DNA of 28,345 nt from Chara braunii (lineage: Eukaryota > Streptophyta > Charophyceae > Charales > Characeae): positions 2,374,388 through 2,402,732 of the forward strand of contig BFEA01000150.1 of assembly GCA_003427395.1 (NCBI GenBank). Direction: 5' to 3'. Position 1 is the first letter of the stretch. Every line of letters begins with the position of its first letter. The notes beneath the pieces are model-generated. The model had not been told where the DNA came from. It did no database searches and was given only the letters and a program-made list of their open reading frames with translations. Shown here piece after piece: positions 1 through 9,330 of this stretch. The position numbers and the translations under genes are program-made.

Positions 1-66
<66 letters not shown>
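1..66. repeat. (TA)n microsatellite at window start
   Basis: Uninterrupted TA dinucleotide repeat at the left edge. It may be cut by the window boundary, so its true length is unknown. Confidence 0.98.
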
Positions 67-70
<4 letters not shown>

Positions 71-174
71 TTTGGTAAAGAATTTCGATGTGAGCCTGAG
101 GCAAAAGTTTTTTAGTCTATTTTTCTACATAACATAGTATTTTTTCAGATTATTTGGATTTGTTTTTTTTTTTT
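67..174 (+). repeat. Left flank repeat, direct copy of the right end
   Basis: AT-rich segment that aligns in the same orientation with 28226 to the window end. Both start TTAAATTTGGTAAA-like, both contain a TTTAGT(C/T)TATT stretch and a CATAACATA motif at matching spacing, and both end in a long T run. The two copies have diverged but run collinear for about 105 bases. They flank everything else in the window in direct orientation. Confidence 0.75.
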
Positions 175-177
175 GGC

Positions 178-241
178 ACCTTCCCTTGTCCTTGCACGGG
201 CTGGTAACCCGCGGCCCGGGCGGCCCAGCTGGTAGCCTAGG
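178..241 (+). repeat. X element, left copy
   Basis: GC-rich island in AT-rich DNA running from TGTCCTTGCACGGGCTGGT to GGTAGCCTAGG. Inverted relatives occur at 27458-27521 and, less complete, at 27548-27640. They share the GTCCTTGCACAG-CTGGT start and the GGTAGCCTAG end. No coding potential was recognised; it looks like a small mobile or MITE-like element or a repeat end. Confidence 0.6.
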
Positions 242-425
242 AAAAAACAAATTAGTGAGCCGGAAAACAAGTTTTGACACTACAATCTTTGCCAATTTTT
301 TATTAGTTTTTGGCTTAACAGAATGTCTTAAATTACCAACAACATACCTTACATTACAAATAACTAAAAAAAAAAAATAGAAGGAAATAATAATAATATT
401 CATGTGCCAAAATATTTTTTTTTTC

Positions 426-520
426 GGTCCGAACCCCTTCAAGTTCGGGCCCCGTACAGGGACCTGAAAGCCCGAACGTTCGGGGGTCAGCTTCGGGGCC
501 TTCGTACGTTCGACCTGACA
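426..520 (+). repeat. Y element, left copy
   Basis: GC-rich, partly self-complementary segment with the palindrome CCCGAACGTTCGGG. It runs from GGTCCGAACCCCTTCA to TACGTTCGACCTGACA. An inverted copy lies at 27702-27796 with the same end motifs and the same GAACGTTCGGGGGT(C/T)AGCTT core. A poly-T run lies next to the GGTCC end in both copies. Between X and Y (242-425) is AT-rich DNA with nothing recognised. Confidence 0.7.
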
Positions 521-526
521 ATCTGG

Positions 527-557
527 ATTATATTATTATTATTATTATTATTATTAT
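527..557. repeat. (TTA)n microsatellite
   Basis: About ten TTA units directly after the Y element, followed by GGGG. Confidence 0.9.
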
Positions 558-1457
558 GGGGTAACTTCACTATAGTCAAACAAATGAGTTAGAATTGCAC
601 TGAGAGGCAAGATATAGTTTCAAATTGCACTTCAGACACCCCACCTGACCAGAAATTTGGGTTGTATACATTTTTCGAACTGCAATTGCAAAGTGTATAT
701 CAACCCGTACTGCAATTATAACTCTTTTTTGTAACTCCCACGTAGTTTCCCCTGTTATTATTATTATTGTTATTATAATGATTATAAGTTAAAAAAGAGG
801 GTCATGAAAGAGAAAGGAATGTGAGGAATCAAAGGAGGTTAACATCAATTAACGGTGATGTGTACCGTCTTCATCCTCCTTCACCTTTTCATTGTGTATT
901 ATACTCATATGACAGTTTCCCCCACGACTATCGCATAACTATACATTTCGTTAAATAATTTAAAATCCTTATTATTTCCACATGCTTTGAGTTCCCTACA
1001 ACATTAGCCTATATCAAGTATACTAAATAACAAGGTAATTTGCCTCAATGGTTAATGAACTTGCTTATTTATTTTATTCCCCTCTCTAAATTAATGTCAT
1101 CTACTTGAACATACATCACAACTAAACAAGTTAGATTTCAACAATAGTGCGGCGAGAGCAAACAAGGAAGTGAAAGAGAAGAGAGAAGGGGAATGGAGAA
1201 AAGGAAGGGGTGAAAAAACAACGAGAAGGAAAAAAAATGAGGAGGAGAAATAAAGAGAGATGAAATTAATTGATGAGATAAAAAAAGGACTGCTACTGAC
1301 TCATTGATTGTATACATCGTCTCCTTATTACTTTATATTTTTTCCCTTCCAAGTGCATCTTTTTTTCACACAATTGAACAATATTATACTTCATTATGAA
1401 ACTGCTAGGGTAATATTATTATTATCATGGATAATCATTATTATTGTATTATGAATA
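558..1457. other. AT-rich spacer, no gene seen
   Basis: No coding signal. A purine-rich stretch lies at 1150-1270. The segment 812-880 (GAGG-ATCAAAGGAGG … CTTCATCCTCC) has a diverged direct copy at 1600-1668, and both follow TTA-type microsatellites, so a block of roughly 800 bases may have been duplicated. Confidence 0.5.
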
Positions 1458-1517
1458 TATTATTATTATTATTTTATTATTATTATTATTTTATTATTAT
1501 TATTATTTTATTATTAC

Positions 1518-1564
<47 letters not shown>
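1458..1564. repeat. (TTA)n microsatellite, about 105 bp
   Basis: Nearly pure TTA repeat with a few T insertions. Confidence 0.95.
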
Positions 1565-1566
<2 letters not shown>

Positions 1567-1821
1567 TGTTGTCAGAAAATAGTCCGAGATATAAAAATGT
1601 GAGGCAGTAAAGAGGAGAGAGTCATCATCAATTTATGATGGTATTTGTCTTCTCCATCCTCATCAATTTATGACGTATCTTTTCAATTATGAATGGATGC
1701 TGGTATGATAATCCAATGCGCGTTATTATACTACTTGTTTGCGTATATTTAACATATATACAAATTTATGAAGTATGATCAATTACTGACTGCATACAAA
1801 TTGTTTGTCTAAACACTGAAC

Positions 1822-2425
1822 GAGAAGTAGTATACTTAAGTGAGGGTCATCCTAATACTTGTTCGAAGGAATAGACGATGCGTTATTCAAAGTAGTAGTA
1901 GGGGATTCTAGTGAGGGTCATCCTATTATGAGCATGAACCTAAGCTAACTAGTGTTGAAAGAGTAATGAAGTACTCCAGTGTGAGTTATGTTTCTATTCG
2001 CTTTTTGTTTATTTACTTATCCTCAACTTGTCTAACGCCGAACGGGTAGTCGGGTACACTAGTGAGGGTACTCCTATTACTTTTTAGGCTACAAGAAGTA
2101 GTAGGATACTCTTGTGTGGGTCATCCTATTACATGTTCGAGGTTAAGGTTAAGCAATATTCAAGCGATAATGGAGGGTTCCAGTAAGGGTTATCCTATTA
2201 TTAACATGAACCTAAACTAACTTGTGGTAAAAAAGTAGTGAGGACTTCGGTGTAAGACATCTTACTACTAAGTTTTTACTTGTTTATTTGTTATCGACTT
2301 GTCTTAAGCCGAAAGAGTAATAGGATATTCCAGTGAGAGTCCTCCTATTGCTTATTTGGAGATTATACTACTTATTGCTCAAGAAGTAGTAAGGAGTTTC
2401 AGTGAGGATCATCATATTACTTACT
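1822..2425 (+). repeat. G array: ~70-bp minisatellite with foldback units
   Basis: About nine diverged units, each carrying a version of AGTGAGGGTCATCCTATTAC. The motif starts near 1841, 1911, 1979, 2061, 2112, 2183, 2250, 2331 and 2402, so spacing is mostly 67-82 bases. Many units fold back: GTAGTAGGAT (2098-2107) with ATCCTATTAC (2123-2132), GTAATAGGA (2317-2325) with TCCTATTGC (2343-2351), and AGTAGTGAGG (2234-2243) with TCTTACTACT (2260-2269), allowing G-T pairs. No open frame crosses the array. Confidence 0.8.
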
Positions 2426-2429
2426 TAAA

Positions 2430-3040
2430 TCCAGTTTGCCTCTTAGTAACGATACGAGAAAAACAAATGGAGATGTTGAAACCTTATCGACATATGTGTG
2501 TTCAAGTCCCTATTGGTCGAACTACTGCAAAATGATCTATGAAAATGATTTAATCATCGATTATTTTTCGATAACGGGTTGGTTTTTACCGATTCAACTA
2601 TTTCTCATAACTTGATACCCACACCTCATGACAAACCTTGTAGGCAGTAGAACTGTACCCTTGTGTTCAACACATTGTGTTCAACACAAGAATAAATCCT
2701 TTTCATATCACAAGAGAAAAGGTCAGGCAACTTCTGTGTCTAGCGACTCATATCACGTTGTGGTGTAGGAGTGAAAAATTTACGGAAGTCTGGCAGAATC
2801 ATATGTCCTTTATGGGGTTATGTATTGACGAACATAGCCGGACACGCACGCCAGAAAAAGAAGAGGGAAGAAAAAAGTCAAGGATGACTTGACAAAATCG
2901 TCATTTCAATTTGTGTTGGCCCCGAAAAAAACTGCTCCAGCAAAACAAGTGAGGTCGAAAACCCGACGCCCATAAATATTTTAGTACATGTGTTAGAGAA
3001 CACAATAGAGCCAATCAGGTACTACCTCCAGTGAAGCAGC
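2430..3040. other. Unassigned spacer
   Basis: Nothing recognised. A 71-codon frame at 2677-2892 has no motif and no related copy in the window, so it is not called as a gene. Confidence 0.4.
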
Positions 3041-3045
3041 CCGCC

Positions 3046-3400
3046 ATGATCACGCACACGGGCGGGGATGGTCGAATAGGGCAAGAAGTGAGTCCTTTGC
3101 CCCCACCATGAACATCATTACGCGCACACGTGGGGAGGGCCACGAAGGGCAAGAAGTGGGTTTCCTGTTCCCGAAGCTAGGGGGTGCGTGCCCCCACCAA
3201 AATCATGATTACGAAGTCGCGTGGCGAGCGACACGTAGGGCAGGAAGTGGGTATTTTGTTCCCAAAGCATGATATTATGTACACTCATGGGGAGGGCCAG
3301 ATAGGGTAACTTGAAGAATTGGCTTTACAGTACCCAAACATTGGGGGCATGCTTCACGCGCCCGCGCCACAATTACGCTTGTACACATGGAGGGTCAGAC
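3046..3400 (+). repeat. Tandem repeat, five diverged units of about 65-95 bp
   Basis: Units begin near 3046, 3109, 3204, 3269 and 3368. They share a CATGATTACG(C)-like start, a GTGGGGAGGGCCAC-like middle and, in the first four, a GGGCAAGAAGTGGGT-like end. The fifth is degraded and runs into a CT-rich stretch. Confidence 0.75.
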
Positions 3401-4047
3401 ACTCTCTCTCTCTCCCCCTCCAAGACAAAAAGGTGGCCTGCGACATTGTACGTAAGTGTACAATGTGGCATATATATATTAATAATGAGTTTGCTTGTTG
3501 AGAATTATAAAGTTGGTCGGTTAGGTCGCTACAAGTATATTCGGATTTCATTTAGTAAAAACCCTTGTAGTCGTTTACTCTTCAACAGTTCACTTCATAA
3601 AGTCACAAAGGATCACACTAGGAGAGTGTTTTTCCTTTCGGCGTGAGATGTGAAAGAAAAGATTCACGACCCTCATGACTGAGGTTGAATAGATCACCCT
3701 TCGATCCCAAAGGTTCATGTTTGGTTCCATAAACGACCTTCACATTAAAAATCGTTTCAAGGCACTCAGATATATTCGACCTAAGGTTAAAACTTGACCT
3801 GAATATCATTTGTACCCATATATTTCAAATCTTAGATTATAAATAAAAGTTATGGTTGTTTTTTAGTCTCAGTAACGCGATCGAGACGAATCGTTCGTTA
3901 AAAGGTCGACCTGAAAAATTAAGTAGATTCGAGAGATCAGCACCCCAAAGTACGACATTTAAACGGGTCAATCTTAGACATTCCACCGTTCATAACCTAT
4001 ACTACGACAATCAAGCAAACACTCTTGGATGACTTACCTTTGCGATT
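3401..4047. other. Unassigned spacer
   Basis: Only short overlapping frames in several registers (for example 3311-3646, which runs through the tandem repeat). No recognisable motif and no second copy was noticed. Confidence 0.4.
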
Positions 4048-4262
4048 GCAAGTAAAAGCCTGTGCACATGGGTCAGTAGCTAAGCAGGGGTATGCCTTCC
4101 TAATTGTGATGTGGTGACAACTCCTCAGGTAAAGGTGAGTTGTATCTTGCGAAACTCTGTCCTGTCATATGAAACAGTGAGAGGTATAGTTGATGCGAAC
4201 GATCAGAGTGGTATCTTCGCAGACTCAAATGAAATACCTTACTTTTGTGTGACATGACCGTA
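4048..4262 (-). repeat. A block, copy 1 (diverged)
   Basis: Collinear with A copy 3 (13835-14065) in the same orientation. Shared landmarks, in order, are a GTCAGTAGCTAAGCAGGGGTATGCC-type start, a donor-like GGTGAGTTGTATC segment at about 4133-4146, a GTCCTGTCATATG-type middle and a GTGAGAGGTATAGTTGATGC-type segment. Copies 2 and 4 are in the opposite orientation. It is more AT-rich than the others, so it is probably an older copy. Confidence 0.65.
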
Positions 4263-4342
4263 AAGTCCGATACTCACCACAAGGGGTGAGACCACTATTC
4301 CCGACGACATCAAGTAGACATAAGAAAGAAAAACTAAAATCA

Positions 4343-4776
4343 TGGGTATTCAAAAATAATATTCGGATCATATGTATTCAAGAGACTAAAGTAAATGCGG
4401 AAAAAAACTATGATTATGGATAATTAGTGGGACGACCCATAAATTTGGCCCCACAATAGACTCAAAAGAGGGAGTAACAATCTTAGTTCACAAACTTATC
4501 GATTGTGAAATTATTAATCTATATTTTGATAATTAGGGTCGATGGCTCTGAACGAAGTTATTTATTATTGATTAAGAATGGGTGATCATTTCTATTTATG
4601 CACCAACAAATCGACGGAAGACGGCAACCTTTTTCAATGAATTGTTGTATGTTATTATGGAAGGGCATGTTTTTGTGAAAATCGACGATCAGAACCCCTT
4701 GCTCGACGTCTCAGTTAGCACCCAAGTAAACGTTTGCTTAAAGAACAAACTTGCTTTGATGTCTGAAATGAAATAA
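4343..4776 (+). pseudogene. Decayed LINE-type APE endonuclease fragment
   Basis: This is a relic of the apurinic-like endonuclease domain found near the start of the LINE (non-LTR retrotransposon) pol protein, which nicks target DNA. Domain-like pieces occur in the right order. IRIICIQETKVNAE (about 4361-4402) matches the family's catalytic Q-E-T-K motif. KEGVTILVHK (about 4465-4494) matches the G-V-x-I motif. GRWL, then WVIISIYAPTNRRKTATFF (about 4579-4635), matches the IxxIYAPxxxxxRxxFF motif, and VKIDDQNPLLD (about 4675-4707) sits where the family has GDFN. The first piece is in a different frame from the rest. In-frame stops occur near 4534, 4549 and 4573, and the usual G-D-F-N is degraded. 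No reverse transcriptase domain follows; the sequence becomes AT-rich filler after 4780. This is a dead fragment; I cannot assign the LINE clade. Confidence 0.75.
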
Positions 4777-4779
4777 TTG

Positions 4780-5435
4780 AATTTGATAGATTCGTTAAGG
4801 TGGCTCATACGGACTGACATGGTTTTATTTGACTTTCAAATTGTATACAGTCCTCCACTGATGTTTAATAGGCGGTGTCATTTTTGACGAGTTTTTCACT
4901 GAAACTATCATATTTTCCTAAAATTTGTTTTTTTTTTCGTGTAAGATATTATGTGCTTTATGATATATTTATATTCAATTTCAAGGTATTTGGACCTTTA
5001 ACGAAAAAGTTCGCAAAAACACTGAATTTTGCTTAACTTTGATGAACTTCAAAAGTTACTTTCAATAGGGTTTTATAATACTTTTGAATTATTTGTTTCA
5101 TGTTTTTTTTGCCTGATTATTTTTATGATGTTTGTATTATGAGCCTGCATTTTTTTTTCGTGAAATGTATGATGACATTGCTTGTGATGATGAGGTAAAA
5201 AAAACTGAATTTTTAACCTTCGATTAACCATCTTATTAGGGAACGAAGATTGAATTTCCACCTTATTTTATCCAATCTTTGAGATTATATAAACAATGTG
5301 AAGGACACTTTTTATCCCCTTTCATATCATGAGTCATTGTTATCTTTTTCCTTCTCACTAAAAAGGATCAAGGGAAATGTATTTTCATATTTAATACTCA
5401 AAACCTTCATGACCTAGTATCGAGCGCATCAACTT
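4780..5435. other. AT-rich spacer, no gene seen
   Basis: Long T runs and no protein-like frame. It could contain decayed LINE sequence, but no motif is visible. Confidence 0.4.
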
Positions 5436-5439
5436 CCGT

Positions 5440-5905
5440 ATTTTTTGCAAAAGGCGAGAGCCCTCCTGACCATGTGACGCAGGAGTTACAAAAAACAACC
5501 TAGAGATAGCTTACGAACAATGCTTAAGTAAACCAGCGAGCCGCCAAGACGGACGTGGTTGTGTTATCGCCTCACCACTCTGGCCAAATGCGCCAGTCGT
5601 ACCTCTCGAGGTTCCCTGCGACATGACAGGTTCCCGCGAGACACAATTTATCTTCCCTAAGGGGTTGTCACTATTTTTAGGAGCATATCCCTACCGAGCT
5701 ACTGACCCACGTACGTAAGTTTTTTTATGCAACTGTAGTGGTAGGTCAGTTGAGGGCGTTTTCTCGTTTCGCTGTAATATAGGTACGCTTCGTTGAAAGG
5801 CTAACTGAACTCAGACGTCGTCCGTTTCCTATGGTGTTGATCTCCTAGGTACGGAACACACACCGATCGACTAGGACAGTATCAACCAAACGTGACACCT
5901 TCAAG
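5440..5905 (+). repeat. A block, copy 2
   Basis: Collinear and same orientation as copy 4 (26545-26875). Shared landmarks include CCCTCCTG, CGCCAGTCGTACCTCTC against CGCCAATCGCGCCTCTC, ATCCCTACCGAGCTACTGA (nearly identical in both), GAGGGCGTTTT and CGATCGACTAGGAC. It is longer than copy 4 through small insertions. The donor-like site kept in the other three copies is lost here. Confidence 0.8.
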
Positions 5906-6254
5906 AATCCTCAAGCTGGTCCCTTTGACATAATTCAGAATAAAATTATTACGACAATTTAACTGACCTACATTGAGATAAATCGATTATAGCCGATAGA
6001 AAGACATACATGTAAAAGAAATTAGTCCTTACGATTATCACACTTTTGTATCAATAGATTCAAGTATGACAATTCGAGTTCACACGTGGTTTGAAAATAG
6101 TCGACAAGGTAGTTAGGCTATATTTGTTTTGACTTGTTGAGTTGAGTTGTGAAAGTTATGCATATCATCACTATATTAACCAAAGACACCCGAAAGTTAC
6201 TTACCATTTGCTCTCCCAGGGTTTGCGCTTTATAAGGCTCGACCCTTTCCATAG
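5906..6254. other. Unassigned spacer
   Basis: Moderately AT-rich; nothing recognised. Confidence 0.4.
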
Positions 6255-6830
6255 TCATAGTGTTGGCGAGAATACCCTTACAAGGGTATTCGCCCTGTTT
6301 TTTGCAAATGACATAAAATAAGTTTGGTTTAGGATTTGAGTGTGTCGTGCGAATCGCGGCCATGTCTTGACTACACTGATTAAGTTGTTGACTAGAAATA
6401 AAGAGTGTGTGGGCGCTCATACTTAAGGCGTTTGTGATCTCGTTTCTTATTGATGATTGTAGAGTTTACGCGGCTGCCTGCCAAATTTTTAGTTCTGCTT
6501 AAACTGGGATTACAAGGTTGTTTGATGATTGGAATTCTCGACTGTGACATGTGCGTACATACGGAGGACGGCATCGACAACAATGTGGCTTTGAAACGTT
6601 TCAGTAGGTTCTTGCGTCGTGTGGTACTCGCTTACATAGGTGCCCGCTAGCACTAGGCTCAGCCTTGGGTCTAACACTATTGTTTACGGTATCGAACTTC
6701 GGTAAGCGAGATTCGAGGATCGAGGCGAGCAAGCGACGACGTGAGAGCGTGGAAGTGGCGTGAAGGAACCACGAGGTTGAGGGTCCGGCGGGGCCATCCT
6801 CCATGTTTTTATTGCGCAGGGATGAAAAGG
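6255..6830 (+). repeat. B block, tandem copy 1
   Basis: Collinear with 6850-7450 (period about 609 bases, measured on GCATCGACAACAATG at 6571 and 7180) and, inverted, with 21480-22055. It starts with a strong hairpin: AATACCCTT (6271-6279) pairs with AAGGGTATT (6282-6290) across a two-base loop, extended outward by GGCG/CGCC. Short frames inside are not conserved as proteins between the copies. Confidence 0.85.
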
Positions 6831-6849
6831 TACTTGCAAGTTTTTTTCT

Positions 6850-7450
6850 TCCGCTCGCTGTCGGCGCGAATACCCTTACAATGGTATCCGCCCTGGTTTT
6901 TGCAAGTGGCAGAGAATAGTTGTGGTTCAAAGTTAAGGTATGCCGCGCGAGGCGCGGCTGCGTCTGTGGTCAAGGTTGGCAAGGTGTGTGACTAAAATAG
7001 AGAGTATGTGGGCGTGCAGATTTTTTAGGCGTGCGTGATCTTTTTAATTGTTGATGATTGAAGGGTCGGCGCGATCGCCGACCATAAGTTGTTTTCCTCT
7101 GATTAAATAGGGATTAAAAGAGATTATGTCTCGTAGACTGATAAGCTTGCTTGTGATCTATGCGTACGTGCGAAGGACGGCATCGACAACAATGAGTCTT
7201 CTGAAAGAGGTTTGGTAGGTCGGCGCGTCGCGCTGTGTCCGCTTAATTAGACGTTGGTCAGAGCTAAACCTAGACTTGGGCCTAGTGCTATTGATTACAA
7301 CGTCAAACTTTCATCAAAGAGATTCAGGGATCGAGATCGAGCGGCGACGGCGTGGGGGTATCAGAGTAGTGTGAAGGGGCCGAGGGGTTGAGGGCCCGGC
7401 GGGGCTATCCCCATTTGGTTTTGTCGTCCGTGACGTCGAGACGGGGCTAG
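6850..7450 (+). repeat. B block, tandem copy 2
   Basis: Second tandem copy, and closer to the inverted copy at 21480-22055 than copy 1 is. The shared segment ATCGAGATCGAG, GGGGCCGAGGGGTTGAGGGC and GGCGGGGCTATCCC is near-identical to the reverse complement of the third copy. The starting hairpin persists with changes (GGCG … CCGCC, 6863-6892). Confidence 0.85.
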
Positions 7451-8545
7451 CGTTTTTCCCTTTCCTCGTCTGACGTCCTTTGACGATTAAGATTTGTCTA
7501 GATACCCTTTTTATTTGTATTCTTGTCGTCGTCAGCCGACCACGATTTGACCGTTGTGCGACGAGCACCGCGGACTCCAAAGTCCTTATTTGAATGTTTG
7601 CTACTACCGCAAAGACCTGCGTCAGGCCGTTTCACTCAGGCCCGCGCTTGGGCGCCCACAAGACCCACGCCCCGGCTCCGCGGCTTGTTAGGAGAGGCCG
7701 AGTGGGACTTACCCACGGCAAGGCCGAAGGGGTGGCGGGCCTTGCTTGGAGGAGAGGGGGTAAGGACGAGCGGGGCAGACCAGAGACTGGGCACAGCGGA
7801 GGCCGGGGACTGCGGGGAGTGCAGCGGGCACCGCAAAAGTATAGGGAGCGAAAGGTGCCGGGTCGAGGGGGGGCACGGTGAAGGGGGAGGCAAGCGGGTG
7901 ACCGCCCCGAGAGGACCGCAGGACAGGCAGCAGTCGAGTGCCCGGGGCCTGTCAACCCCCGCCTAACTACTAGCTACTGCCGAAAAGGCCCGCACCGGGC
8001 ATGTCCCACCTGGGCCCGGGTATAGGCCTTATGGGAGGGCTGTTCCCCGACCCTTCAGGGAGCCAGAAGCTGCCTCGCAGGCTGGGCATAGGCCGGGCGC
8101 CTCAGCGCTGTCCGCTACCCAGCCTAATGGACTCGAGTAGGTAGGTAGTATACGCTACCTAACGGACTAGGCCTTCTCAACGCATGTGGAGTGGCCGAGG
8201 CAGCGCACAGACTGCCGACCGACCGTGAGCGAGAACGAGCGGAGCGGGCAGAGGGGCAGAGCGCTACGACAGGGAGAGCGCAGGACGGGAAACGACGAGC
8301 TGATAACTTAGCGGATAAGGCAAAGGGCTGCAGACGAGGGGAGCTGGTAGCGCCAACAGGGAAAAGGCCGACGGAGCGAGGGAACCAGACGCGAGGGGGG
8401 TAGAGACGAGTGAAGGGCGAAGTGGTAGAAGAGGACGGATCTGGGCGGGATCCGGTGTAGGATGCATGCGGGGCAGTAACGGCTCTGTGTCGAGGGGGCG
8501 GAGCACTACAGGCTCGGTAGTGAGGGATGAGTGAAACGGAGGGGA
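7451..8545. other. GC-rich segment between B and C
   Basis: Strongly GC-rich, so all frames stay open by chance. Frames up to 147 codons overlap on both strands with low-complexity R/G/P composition, and none resembles a known protein. A donor-like site (reverse complement of ACTTAC, in a GGACTTACCC context near 7708) lies on the minus strand. A nested foldback is at 8122-8172: GCCTA (8122-8126) with TAGGC (8168-8172), enclosing TAGGTAG (8142-8148) with CTACCTA (8155-8161). Confidence 0.5.
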
Positions 8546-8550
8546 TGAAC

Positions 8551-8572
8551 CCGGGCGCGAATTCGCGCCGGG
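8551..8572. repeat. Palindrome upstream of the C array, copy 1
   Basis: GGCGCGAATTCGCGCC (8554-8569) is a perfect 16-base palindrome, extended by CC/GG with one mismatch. A cognate lies at 15102-15117 (GAC-CGAATTCG-GTC with one G-T pair), and a third form at 20690-20716 in the inverted module. It sits about 240 bases before the first hairpin in copy 1 and about 245 before the hairpin in copy 2. Confidence 0.8.
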
Positions 8573-8779
8573 TACAGTCGGTATAGGCAGAGTCGGGGAT
8601 GGCGGATAGGGGGTCCGGGCCACTACGTTGCCGGGCGCAGAGCGGACGGCAGTGGACGCGACGGACACTGAGGGGTAGAGGGCAGGAAAACGGGGAGTGG
8701 ATGGAGACGCGAAGATGGCCCGGGTACCTGCGGATACCGGGATGGCGGAGCGACGAGGGAGAGGGAAGATGGCGGGGAG

Positions 8780-9330
8780 GAAATGGTCGAATCCGCCCGT
8801 TTCTTGATGAAAACAGGCGGGGAAGGAACCTACTTGGGTGTTTTAGAGTTGGGCGAGCATAGTAGTTATGTTAGTTTTGGCATTAGATTGGTAGAATAAG
8901 GGCTGTTAGAGAAAGCTGGTGCGCCGGGATATGGAGGAGACAGGGAGAAGAAGAAGAGAAGAAGTGATATCCCGCTCGATTCTTGGCCGAATCGAGCGAG
9001 GAAAGGGGCAAATCTGAGGTTTTTAGGGCGGGCGAGTTAGATGGCAACGTTAGTTTTTGTAATAGGTTAGTAAGATTAGAGCTTAGTAGTAAAAGTCGTG
9101 CGCCAGGAGATGGCGGAAGCTAGCAATAGCAGGGGGGAGAAAAGAGGTAACTCACTCGATTCTTCGTAGAATCGAGTGAGTGAAGGTTCGTTTCCAAGGT
9201 TTTTGGGCACGGCGAATCTGACGGTGAGGGCGAAAGTTGGAGTTAGTGGTTGGATTTAGAGTTATGTTAGTGAGATGCTGCGCCCAAGTAAGAAGGCTTG
9301 AAGGTGGCAATGAATCTTCCCGGGTTTTGG
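8780..9330 (+). repeat. C array, copy 1: three 178-180 bp units, each with a hairpin
   Basis: Hairpins lie at 8793-8820 (CCGCC … GGCGG, imperfect), 8973-8998 (CGCTCGATTC with GAATCGAGCG, perfect 10 bp) and 9151-9180 (CTCACTCGATTC with GAATCGAGTGAG, perfect 12 bp). Each is followed by a G-rich run, a GGTTTTTGGGC(A/G)GGCGA-like stretch and a GTTAGTTTTxGxxATAGxTTxGTAGA-like stretch. The third unit lacks the last part. The inverted module carries three units with the same order. Confidence 0.85.

Noticed and set aside
6255-7450. Small proteins encoded in the B tandem
   Set aside because: Frames differ between the two tandem copies and the inverted copy, so no protein is conserved.
7523-7966. 147-codon frame in GC-rich DNA
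   Set aside because: All six frames are mostly open because of GC content; composition is R/G/P-rich and no motif is visible.
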